This document shows, piece after piece, positions 1-5,659 of a DNA stretch of 7,385 bases. The DNA is taken from assembly GCA_023231445.1 (NCBI GenBank), contig JALNVF010000146.1, positions 1-7,385 of the forward strand. Reading direction: 5' to 3'. The position numbers and the translations under genes are program-made. Numbering within the stretch: the stretch's first letter is position 1; each line of letters starts with the position of its first letter. Below the pieces are notes generated by a model, which was not told the origin of the DNA, ran no database searches, and was given only the letters and a program-made list of their open reading frames with translations. This stretch comes from Treponema sp. Its GTDB lineage: Bacteria; Spirochaetota; Spirochaetia; Treponematales; Treponemataceae.

Positions 1-792
1 CTGGCACGCTTCTTTGCCGATGTAGCGGAAGTGCCAGCATTCCCAGCGGTAGCCGGTTACATCTTCATAGCCTTCCGGAAAACTGAGACTCCAGCCATAT
101 TCAGCTGCATGTTTATACATCCATTTACCCATTGGTGTTGTGGCAAAATCGTCGGAGATTGAGCCGAAGTCAACAGCAGTCCCAAGCTGATGCTGACTTG
201 TTCCGGGTCGGGCTGACTCACGGTCGGCTTCTTCCTGCCCGTCGATCTTTACCCATTTTTCATATACCTTTTTCTGATACGAGTACGAACGGTATGTCGA
301 ACTTATAAGCAGTTTTATGCCATCTTTGCGGGCAGCTTTTGCGAGTATCTGGAGCGCGTTGTAAGCTTCAAAACGAAGAGAAAGATTTTCCCTGCTTAGT
401 GCAAGATCGTTGTTTTTTATAAGCGTTAAGAGATTTTTGGGTTCATAGCCTTGTGAAAGCGGATGTTTTTTATCAACAAGTTTAAGCAGCGGGATGTCGT
501 TTTCTGTATCTGTGGCATTACACGCAAGGACCTTGTCAAGGCCGGTAAGGAATTCATCGATATTGTTGATTTTTATAGCAGACTGAGCACGGCTGCTCAT
601 TTTTGAAATTACTTTGTTCACAAGTTCTTCCTGTGGACTATCTTCTATTCTTAATCCTGCCGTCTTTTGCTGTTGGCGGCCGATATTCTGATTTATATCT
701 TTCGATACCACATATGTTTTTTTTCCAACAACAGCAAGCGCTCCTGCACATATCACCATTCCGGAGAGTAATACGATTATTTTTTTGTTCAT
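1..792 (-). CDS. VanY-family D-alanyl-D-alanine carboxypeptidase (peptidase M15B), 3' end cut by window edge
   Basis: This gene reads leftward from ATG at 790-792 with 264 open codons and no stop before the window edge, so the C-terminus is missing. Family members trim the terminal D-Ala from peptidoglycan stem peptides outside the cytoplasmic membrane. The start MNKKIIVLL is followed by a hydrophobic stretch at about residues 4-23, a signal peptide or N-terminal anchor. Residues 30-110 look like a linker. The M15B core is recognisable from about residue 115. It has the SxHxxGxAxD motif SQHQLGTAVD (S199, H201, D208) and the ECWH motif (E251, H254), giving the expected zinc ligands H201, D208 and H254 and catalytic glutamate E251. 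ECWH replaces the more usual EPWH. Family length suggests only a few tens of residues are lost. No Shine-Dalgarno sits at normal spacing; the nearest AGGA is about 25 nt upstream. It follows the XRE gene by 52 bp. Family call is firm; exact substrate is inferred. Confidence 0.93.
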   Translation of the reverse strand, partial: MNKKIIVLLSGMVICAGALAVVGKKTYVVSKDINQNIGRQQQKTAGLRIEDSPQEELVNKVISKMSSRAQSAIKINNIDEFLTGLDKVLACNATDTENDIPLLKLVDKKHPLSQGYEPKNLLTLIKNNDLALSRENLSLRFEAYNALQILAKAARKDGIKLLISSTYRSYSYQKKVYEKWVKIDGQEEADRESARPGTSQHQLGTAVDFGSISDDFATTPMGKWMYKHAAEYGWSLSFPEGYEDVTGYRWECWHFRYIGKEACQ

Positions 793-844
793 TACTGTAA
801 ACTATATCAGAATTTTTCCTGCAGTTCCATTATGTACCGTTCAG

Positions 845-1255
845 TCAGTCATCAATTTTGTCTTTATTGGTTCTGAAGACAGCATTTCTTTTCTGGGCTG
901 CAGATTTGCCTTCCTGCGCTTCGACAGCAGCATGAATCATCGGCCGGATATAGCTGAGTGTGTTTTCATTCAATTTAAGAAGGTCTGCGAGTATGTCCTT
1001 TACTGATTTATATTTCAATTCATTCAGAAGCGTTACAGTTTTCTTTGTTTCTCCGCCAGTTACCAGAAATTCAACGGAGACTTTTAAAACTTGTGCAATC
1101 CGTACAGCTGCGTCTGCCGGCGGCATAGTCTGGCGGGAACTTAGATAACAATCAAGTGTTGGTTTTGGAATTCCAGTTTTTCCGGAAAGTTCTTTTACGG
1201 TCATTCCCTGAAAAGAGAGCTCATCTTTAAGATTTTGTCTGAAAGTACTTCCCAT
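845..1255 (-). CDS. small XRE/HTH_3-type transcriptional regulator
   Basis: A 136-aa cytoplasmic protein, likely a DNA-binding regulator. Residues about 8-66 form a five-helix XRE/HTH_3 domain. Helices 2 and 3 are visible in KELSGKTGIPKPTLDCYL (residues 21-38), followed by the usual PPADAAVRIAQVLKVSVEFL segment, where the domain typically closes with a 'V..L' helix. The C-terminal half (about 70-136) is basic and probably helical (TLLNELKYKSVKDILADLL). It matches no domain I recognise and may serve in dimerisation or signal sensing. ATG at 1253-1255 is the first start of the open frame. Only a weak GTGAG lies upstream, while a TATTAT hexamer ends 6 nt before the ATG. The VanY-type gene follows 52 bp downstream on the same strand and a winged-helix regulator is divergent, so autoregulation or control of these neighbours is plausible but inferred. 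Confidence 0.85.
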   Translation of the reverse strand: MGSTFRQNLKDELSFQGMTVKELSGKTGIPKPTLDCYLSSRQTMPPADAAVRIAQVLKVSVEFLVTGGETKKTVTLLNELKYKSVKDILADLLKLNENTLSYIRPMIHAAVEAQEGKSAAQKRNAVFRTNKDKIDD

Positions 1256-1289
1256 ATGGTTATAATACTCACATTACCATAGTAAATTA

Positions 1290-1318
1290 TTGACATTAAT
1301 GAATTCTGATTATATATT
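1290..1318 (+). promoter_or_regulatory. sigma70-type promoter for the winged-helix gene; overlaps a possible divergent promoter
   Basis: TTGACA at 1290-1295 and TATATT at 1313-1318 are separated by exactly 17 bp, a near-consensus vegetative promoter reading toward the 85-aa gene about 108 bp away. On the opposite strand a TATAAT hexamer (plus-strand ATTATA at 1309-1314) overlaps this -10, but I find no good -35 for it. A perfect palindrome CATTAATG lies at 1294-1301, between the two boxes and touching the -35, so a bound regulator there would affect the promoter. The whole spacer 1256-1425 is very AT-rich, which makes chance hexamers common. Confidence 0.55.
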
Positions 1319-1425
1319 ATTAAGAATAATGAAAACTAATTATTTTATGTAAAAGTTTTTGATAACCTATTATTCATATGAGGAGAATTTTTCAGCCGGA
1401 GGGTTGAATAACGTTCACAAATACT

Positions 1426-1683
1426 ATGTATTTTGATACAAAATTTATTATTCTTTTAAAACTCAGGAATCTCCTGAAAAAAAATCCAAATGCAAAGCAG
1501 CGGGAAATAGCACAGACCTGCGATGTTTCTTTAGGTGGGGTAAGCAACATTCTGCATTCCTTTGAACAGTATGGATGGTTAAACATCACTCGTATTACAA
1601 CAAGGCAGACAACGTATAAACTTACCGAGGCAGGAATTACAGCTGGTGATAACTTTATACAGTATCTGAGTAGAGAATTATAG
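1426..1683 (+). CDS. small winged-helix (MarR-like) DNA-binding protein
   Basis: An 85-aa protein consistent with a single winged-helix domain. Helix 1 is FIILLKLRNLLKKNP (7-21). The helix-turn-helix runs from KQREIAQ through CDVSLGGVSNIL (24-43). The wing is WLNITRITTRQTTYKLTEAG (51-70), with the TEAG turn typical of MarR-like wings. It resembles the N-terminal module of MarR-type regulators with the 'NP..KQREIA' pattern; no ligand or partner domain is present. The start is uncertain. ATG 1426 is the only ATG after the in-frame TGA at 1405-1407, but the good GGAGGG site (1398-1403) is 22 nt away, too far for a usual Shine-Dalgarno. A short TGAA/TTCA stem could fold the spacer and shorten it, or a non-ATG codon may be used. 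It converges on the ABC-F gene with a 22-bp gap and no visible terminator. Confidence 0.72.
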   Translation: MYFDTKFIILLKLRNLLKKNPNAKQREIAQTCDVSLGGVSNILHSFEQYGWLNITRITTRQTTYKLTEAGITAGDNFIQYLSREL

Positions 1684-1705
1684 CAAGTAATAGTCCGTTT
1701 GATTC

Positions 1706-3646
1706 TTAGCCGGCAAGGACTTCCCACCGTGCATACTTTGTTTCCAGTTCCTCTCCGAGTTTCTGATATTCGCTGTTGTACGAGCCGAGTCTGCTGTAGT
1801 CGCAGTCGGAACTGCTCATGAACGTTTCTAGTTCTTTCTGACGGGATTCCATTGAAGCGATGTCCTGTTCCAGCTGTTCAAATTCCCGCTGTTCTTTGAA
1901 AGAAAGTCGGCGGGGTTTGGAGCCCGAATTCAGTGGAGCTGAATCTTCACTGCTGCCGGATTCGTCAGAACTGTTTTTCTTTTTTTTCGTGTCAGCAGCC
2001 TTTTCTGCCGCAGCTGCCTGTTCCTGTTTTTCTCTGCGGTACTCGATATATTCGCTGCATTTTCCCACGAATCCGCTTACACTGCCATTGTCTTCAAGAA
2101 TAAAAAGCGTGTCCGCAACTTTGTCCATGAAATAGCGGTCGTGGCTTACAACAAGCAGGCAGCCTTTATATCCCGCAAGGAACTGCTCGAGAATATTCAT
2201 AGTGAATATGTCGAAGTCGTTCGTGGGTTCGTCGAGGATGAGGAAATTCGGATTGCTTATGAGTAGACGGACAAGGAACAGCCGTTTTCGTTCACCGCCG
2301 CTCAGTCCGCTGACAGGTGAGTACTGAATTTTTCCGGTGAATCCGAATTCTTCAAGGAACTGCGGTGCGCTCAGCGTCCTGCCGTCATTCATCGTAATCA
2401 TTTCTGCGGCTTCTTTTATATATTCAAGTACCGTTAGAGACGTATCCGTAAATACCGGATTCTGCTGGTAATATGCGAATGCAGTATTTACACCGGTCAC
2501 TACTGTTCCCGAATCAGGCTGTACGGCACCGGTGATGATATTCAGCAGTGTTGATTTGCCGGTTCCGTTGGCGCCGAATATGCCGATCTTCTGACCAGCC
2601 GTAAAAGTATATGAGAAATTTTTCAGGACGGGCGTTGTTTTCTTTTCTCCCGTCCGGGCGTATCCTTTGGAAAAGTTTTTCGTAATATCGTGCAGTTCGA
2701 GTACTTTTCCGCCAAGCCTTCGCCCTTGTACTTCAAACGAAAAATCTTTATCGCTCTGGAATTTTTCACGGTTAATAAGCTGTTCGTCGTGCTGAATTCG
2801 TGCCTTTGCTTTTGTACCCCGTGCACAGGGGCCCCTCATGAGCCAGTCACGTTCGACGCGCAAAACTGCTTCGATCCGCCTGTCCGTGTTCTGTTCTATT
2901 TCTGCTTCTGTCTCTTTTTTTTCAAGATACGTTGAATAATTACCCTGATACAGTTTCAGGTGATGGCGGGCCAGCTCGTAGATGTTATTGCATACGGCGT
3001 CGAGAAAATAACGGTCGTGCGTTACCATGAGCATACTGCGTTTCGTACTGCACAGATATTCCTGCAGCCAGCTGATTGTCGTAATGTCAAGGTGATTTGT
3101 CGGTTCGTCCAGCAGCAGGAGTTTTGTATCTTCAACAAGGACCTGTGCAAGTGCGACTTTTTTCACCATTCCGCCGGAAAGCGTGCTCATCTGCCGTGTC
3201 ATGTCTGTAATGCCGAGCATGGAAAGTATGGAGCGGATCTGCGCCTCATAATTCCACAAATCCTGCTTTTCCATAAGCTCACAGAGTTCGTCATATCGTT
3301 TCTGTATGCCGTTGTTCTTTCCGAGCTGTGTGCACGTTTCTTCATATTCACGGATTATTTCAAGTTTTGCGGATCTGCTCCTGAATATATGGCTTCGGAT
3401 GGTGTCGCCCGGATTGAAAACCGGATTCTGCGGAAGGTACGAAATTTCCGCATCTTTTGCAGTAACGACTGTGCCGGCATCGGCTTCAAGGGTACCTGCT
3501 ACGATATTCAGCAGTGTAGATTTTCCTGTTCCGTTATGCCCGATGACAGCAGCTTTATCACCTTCGTCGAGCCCGAACGTTACGTCTGTAAAAAGCGGTT
3601 CTTCCCGTCCTGTCTTTGAAAGTCCATTTATGGAAAGCAGATTCAT
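1706..3646 (-). CDS. uup: ABC-F family ATPase, Uup subfamily
   Basis: A 646-aa soluble protein with two fused ABC ATPase domains and no membrane segments. ABC-F proteins act on the ribosome; Uup members are linked to relief of stalled translation and ribosome maintenance, and in E. coli to transposon excision phenotypes. Domain 1 has Walker A GHNGTGKST (36-44), signature LSGGM (156-160), Walker B LLLLDEPTNHLD (176-187) and H-switch H210. The inter-domain linker (about 240-300) includes RGPCARGTKAKARIQ, the conserved Uup-type arginine-rich segment. Domain 2 has Walker A GANGTGKST (358-366), LSGGE (448-452), LDEPTNDFD (471-479) and H502. A Lys/Ser/Glu-rich tether (about 540-578) leads to a C-terminal coiled coil (580-646, ending ARWEVLAG), the Uup C-terminal DNA/RNA-binding arm. 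All catalytic residues are intact. ATG 3644-3646 fits the family N-terminus, but no Shine-Dalgarno precedes it; a TATACT hexamer ends 8 nt upstream. It is divergent from gdhA. Antibiotic-resistance ABC-F subtypes are less likely because of the C-terminal arm and linker. Confidence 0.93.
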   Translation of the reverse strand: MNLLSINGLSKTGREEPLFTDVTFGLDEGDKAAVIGHNGTGKSTLLNIVAGTLEADAGTVVTAKDAEISYLPQNPVFNPGDTIRSHIFRSRSAKLEIIREYEETCTQLGKNNGIQKRYDELCELMEKQDLWNYEAQIRSILSMLGITDMTRQMSTLSGGMVKKVALAQVLVEDTKLLLLDEPTNHLDITTISWLQEYLCSTKRSMLMVTHDRYFLDAVCNNIYELARHHLKLYQGNYSTYLEKKETEAEIEQNTDRRIEAVLRVERDWLMRGPCARGTKAKARIQHDEQLINREKFQSDKDFSFEVQGRRLGGKVLELHDITKNFSKGYARTGEKKTTPVLKNFSYTFTAGQKIGIFGANGTGKSTLLNIITGAVQPDSGTVVTGVNTAFAYYQQNPVFTDTSLTVLEYIKEAAEMITMNDGRTLSAPQFLEEFGFTGKIQYSPVSGLSGGERKRLFLVRLLISNPNFLILDEPTNDFDIFTMNILEQFLAGYKGCLLVVSHDRYFMDKVADTLFILEDNGSVSGFVGKCSEYIEYRREKQEQAAAAEKAADTKKKKNSSDESGSSEDSAPLNSGSKPRRLSFKEQREFEQLEQDIASMESRQKELETFMSSSDCDYSRLGSYNSEYQKLGEELETKYARWEVLAG

Positions 3647-3716
3647 ATATTAGGAGTATACCAGAAAAGAAAAAGAAAATATATGCAAAGAAAATATCTT
3701 TAGCAATAGTAATTTA

Positions 3717-3722
3717 TATAAT
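3717..3722 (+). promoter_or_regulatory. possible -10 box of the gdhA leader transcript
   Basis: A perfect TATAAT lies 31 nt upstream of the leader ORF start and 81 nt upstream of gdhA. The hexamer at 17-bp distance (3694-3699) is a poor -35, so an activator or different sigma preference may be needed, or the box is fortuitous in AT-rich DNA. A small dyad AAAGA/TCTTT lies just upstream, around 3687-3701. Confidence 0.35.
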
Positions 3723-3752
3723 TACTGTTCAAAAAGATACTTCAGGAGTATT

Positions 3753-3806
3753 ATGATAGATGTCCGGTTTTATAAAAAGAAGGCGGACACAGGGGTTACA
3801 GAATGA
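3753..3806 (+). CDS. 17-aa leader ORF overlapping the gdhA start
   Basis: ATG 3753-3755 opens a 17-codon ORF, MIDVRFYKKKADTGVTE, whose TGA (3804-3806) overlaps the gdhA ATG (3803-3805) as ATGA. A strong AGGAG site (3744-3748) precedes it with a short 4-nt spacing. The gdhA Shine-Dalgarno AGGGG lies inside this ORF. This arrangement is typical of translational coupling: ribosomes finishing the leader can restart at gdhA. An inverted repeat TGTCCG (3761-3766) / CGGACA (3784-3789) lies within the ORF and could form a stem just before the gdhA ribosome-binding site. The peptide has no recognised family and no run of a single amino acid pointing to attenuation. The ORF could be accidental. Confidence 0.45.
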   Translation: MIDVRFYKKKADTGVTE

Positions 3807-5149
3807 AAAATGCTTATGTTTCTCGGATTTGGGCCGACGTCCGTATAAAGAACGCCGATCAGCCCGAATTTTTACAGGCGGTTCAGGCGGTTCTTACAAC
3901 ACTTGATCCGGTAATTGAAAAAATGCAGAATGATCTTGAACCAGCTGCAGTGCTTGAACGGTTTGTCGAACCGGAACGCGTTATTATGTTCCGGGTTCCG
4001 TGGACAGACGATAAAGGTGTGAACCATATTAACCGCGGGTACCGCGTACAGTTCAACAGTGCGATCGGTCCGTACAAAGGGGGGCTTCGGTTCAGTCCGG
4101 AAGTGAATCTTTCCGTACTCAAATTCCTCGGATTTGAGCAGGTTTTGAAGAACAGCCTTACGACACTTCCTATGGGAGGAGGAAAAGGAGGTTCTGATTT
4201 TGACCCGCATGGAAAATCGGATGCTGAGGTTATGCGGTTCTGCCAGTCATTCATGACGGAGCTGTACCGCCACATCGGGCCGGATACCGACGTTCCTGCG
4301 GGGGATAAAGGTGTCGGCGGACGCGAAGTCGCGTATCTTTTTGGTCAGTATAAGCGCATAACCGACACGTTTACCGGCGTCCTTACCGGAAAAGGCCTCT
4401 CATTCGGTGGCTCTCTCATCCGTACGGAAGCGACCGGGTACGGTCTGATCTATTTTGCAGAGTGCATGCTCAGGAAAGCCGGGGAGTCTCTCGACGGCAG
4501 AATCTGTGCTGTTTCGGGTGACGGAAACGTTGCCCAGTACGCCGTCGAAAAGCTTATCCAGCTCGGTGCAAAACCCGTTACCATAAGCGATTCAACAGGC
4601 TTTGTGTATGATTCTGAAGGAATCACCAGGGAAAAACTTGATTTTGTAAAGAAGTTCCGTTCGGAACATAAAAAAGTTAACGAATATGTGAAAAAATACC
4701 CGTCTGCCGAGTTTACGGCTGGTGGAAAGCCGTGGGCTGTAAAAGCTGACTGTGCATTCCCGTGTGCAACGCAGAATGAACTGGATGGAAAAGATGCCGA
4801 TATGCTTATAAAAAACGGCGTAAAACTTATTGCAGAAGGTGCCAATATGCCGTCTACACTTGAAGCGACAGAAAAATTCCAGAAGGCGGGTGTACTTTTT
4901 GCTCCGGGAAAAGCGTCGAATGCCGGGGGTGTGTCTGTATCAGGACTGGAGATGAGTCAGAACAGCGAGCGGCTGTCATGGACTTCAGAGGAAGTTGATA
5001 TGAAGCTCCGGCAGATTATGACGAGCATACACAACAATGCATACAGCACAGCCGAAGAATTCGGCATGAAGGGGAACTATGTTGCGGGTGCCAACATTGC
5101 AGGATTTGTAAAAGTCGCAAAAGCTATGATAGCTCAGGGTCTGGTTTGA
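3803..5149 (+). CDS. gdhA: glutamate dehydrogenase, probably NADP-dependent (EC 1.4.1.4)
   Basis: A 448-aa cytosolic enzyme, the usual length for hexameric GDH. It interconverts 2-oxoglutarate plus ammonium with glutamate using NAD(P)H. The N-terminal substrate domain (about 50-185) carries GPYKGGLR (K92), EQVLKNSLTTLPMGGGKGG (K116, K128) and VPAGDKGVGGRE (D168). These correspond, with a constant +3 offset, to the substrate and catalytic residues K89, K113, K125 and D165 described for the Clostridium symbiosum enzyme. The nucleotide domain (about 200-375) has the Rossmann glycine motif SGDGNVAQ (238-245) and ISDSTG (261-266), like the E. coli-type NADP enzymes. NADP preference is therefore inferred, not certain. 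C-terminal GGVSVSGLEMSQN (375-387) is the conserved family segment. AGGGG (3791-3795) sits 7 nt before ATG 3803, and a 17-codon leader ORF overlaps the start. Transcription likely ends in the hairpin cluster after the stop. No defects are seen. Confidence 0.97.
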   Translation: MKNAYVSRIWADVRIKNADQPEFLQAVQAVLTTLDPVIEKMQNDLEPAAVLERFVEPERVIMFRVPWTDDKGVNHINRGYRVQFNSAIGPYKGGLRFSPEVNLSVLKFLGFEQVLKNSLTTLPMGGGKGGSDFDPHGKSDAEVMRFCQSFMTELYRHIGPDTDVPAGDKGVGGREVAYLFGQYKRITDTFTGVLTGKGLSFGGSLIRTEATGYGLIYFAECMLRKAGESLDGRICAVSGDGNVAQYAVEKLIQLGAKPVTISDSTGFVYDSEGITREKLDFVKKFRSEHKKVNEYVKKYPSAEFTAGGKPWAVKADCAFPCATQNELDGKDADMLIKNGVKLIAEGANMPSTLEATEKFQKAGVLFAPGKASNAGGVSVSGLEMSQNSERLSWTSEEVDMKLRQIMTSIHNNAYSTAEEFGMKGNYVAGANIAGFVKVAKAMIAQGLV

Positions 5150-5173
5150 AAAAAACATCCTGTTTTTTTCAAA
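5145..5173. terminator. perfect 13-bp AT-rich hairpin over the gdhA stop codon, probable terminator
   Basis: TTTGAAAAAAACA (5145-5157) and TGTTTTTTTCAAA (5161-5173) are perfect complements with a 3-nt TCC loop. The right arm contains seven T. The gdhA stop TGA (5147-5149) is inside the left arm. The stem is AT-rich and there is no T-tract after it, so it is not a textbook intrinsic terminator. Together with the G+C-rich stems that follow it could end gdhA transcription or protect the mRNA 3' end. Confidence 0.5.
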
Positions 5174-5226
5174 CATTCGGGAAGCCCTGCTTCCCGAAGC
5201 GCATGGGCCGGACATCCCTGTCCGGC
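5160..5226. repeat. palindromic two-hairpin repeat, copy 1
   Basis: A T-run is followed by a perfect 10-bp stem TTCGGGAAGC (5176-5185) / GCTTCCCGAA (5189-5198) with a 3-nt loop. A second perfect 8-bp stem GCCGGACA (5207-5214) / TGTCCGGC (5219-5226) has a 4-nt loop and can extend outward by CGCA (5200-5203) / TGCG (5227-5230) across a 3-nt bulge. The core 5173-5214 matches copy 2 (5261-5302) at 35 of 42 positions without gaps. All 20 bases of the first stem are identical in both copies. REP-like in form; I do not recognise a named family. Confidence 0.75.
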
Positions 5227-5246
5227 TGCGTGGAACACAGTAATTT

Positions 5247-5306
5247 CTGATTTTTTTTTAACATTCGGGAAGCTATGCTTCCCGAAATTCATTGGCCGGA
5301 TACGGC
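5247..5306. repeat. palindromic two-hairpin repeat, copy 2
   Basis: The same order of parts as copy 1, offset by 88 bp: CTG, a nine-T run (5251-5259), AACA, the identical 10-bp stem (5264-5273 / 5277-5286) with a different 3-nt loop (TAT instead of CCT), CAT, and GGCCGGA. The second hairpin is reduced to GCCG (5295-5298) / CGGC (5303-5306) with a GATA loop. The differences fall in the loop, the linker and the second stem, and none in the first stem. Confidence 0.75.
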
Positions 5307-5349
5307 GGTTTTGAATTATTCGTTTCCTGAGTAGCTGCACTGCGTGTTG

Positions 5350-5378
5350 TTGATTTATGAAGATGTATCAGCTATACT
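5350..5378 (+). promoter_or_regulatory. sigma70-type promoter of the 76-aa gene / EamA operon
   Basis: TTGATT (5350-5355) and TATACT (5373-5378) are separated by 17 bp, with four of six and five of six consensus matches. The promoter reads into the 76-aa gene, whose ATG is 36 nt after the -10. No other promoter is visible between the hairpin cluster and the EamA gene. Confidence 0.55.
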
Positions 5379-5414
5379 CAAATTAATCATTATGATTTAC
5401 AGAGGGCTGTTACT

Positions 5415-5645
5415 ATGGGCAAAATTTATATAAACTATAACGGAAAAACAGGTTTTTCCAGAAGCACAGACAAAACAGGGCTTGCCGGAGCGCTGGTTAG
5501 TTATGTTGATTTTAAGCGTTTGAGTGCTGATATAGAAACCAACAGTAAAGAATCATACGGAATTACGATTGATCCTGCAGATGTGCAGGATTTTATTGCC
5601 AACTACGAAGTTGATTCTTTTTTTACAGCTTCAGAAAAAGAATAA
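5415..5645 (+). CDS. small protein of unknown function, in operon with EamA transporter
   Basis: A 76-aa protein with no family I recognise. It starts MGKIYINYNGKTGFSRST, has no signal peptide or membrane segment, and is mixed in charge with an acidic C-terminal half (EVDSFFTASEKE). The visible pattern suggests a short beta strand or hairpin at the N-terminus (KIYINYNG) and an alpha/beta remainder containing YVDFKRLSADIE and ITIDPADVQDFIANYEV. No cysteine or histidine clusters and no HTH are seen. The gene is supported by AGAGGG (5401-5406) 8 nt before ATG 5415, a promoter at 5350-5378, and a 14-bp gap to the transporter gene, all of which favour a real, co-expressed gene. A cytoplasmic accessory role for the transporter is only a guess from position. 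Confidence 0.72.
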   Translation: MGKIYINYNGKTGFSRSTDKTGLAGALVSYVDFKRLSADIETNSKESYGITIDPADVQDFIANYEVDSFFTASEKE

Positions 5646-5659
5646 TCAGTGAAGAACAT

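Noticed and set aside
724..792. Lipoprotein signal in the VanY N-terminus (MVIC)
   Set aside because: Isoleucine before the cysteine does not fit a lipobox; a simple signal peptide or anchor explains the segment.
1392..1727. 111-codon minus-strand ORF opposite the winged-helix gene
   Set aside because: The translation resembles no family and overlaps the end of uup; the plus-strand product has a clear helix-turn-helix.
1979..1990. A-rich run in uup (minus strand, eight A then G) as a frameshift site
   Set aside because: It encodes a Lys-rich tether and the frame stays open on both sides; there is no downstream structure or alternative product pointing to programmed slippage.
2960..3619. 219-codon plus-strand ORF opposite the 5' half of uup
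   Set aside because: It is antisense to a gene with intact ABC motifs; its Cys/Phe-rich translation has no domain, and it is a codon-bias shadow.
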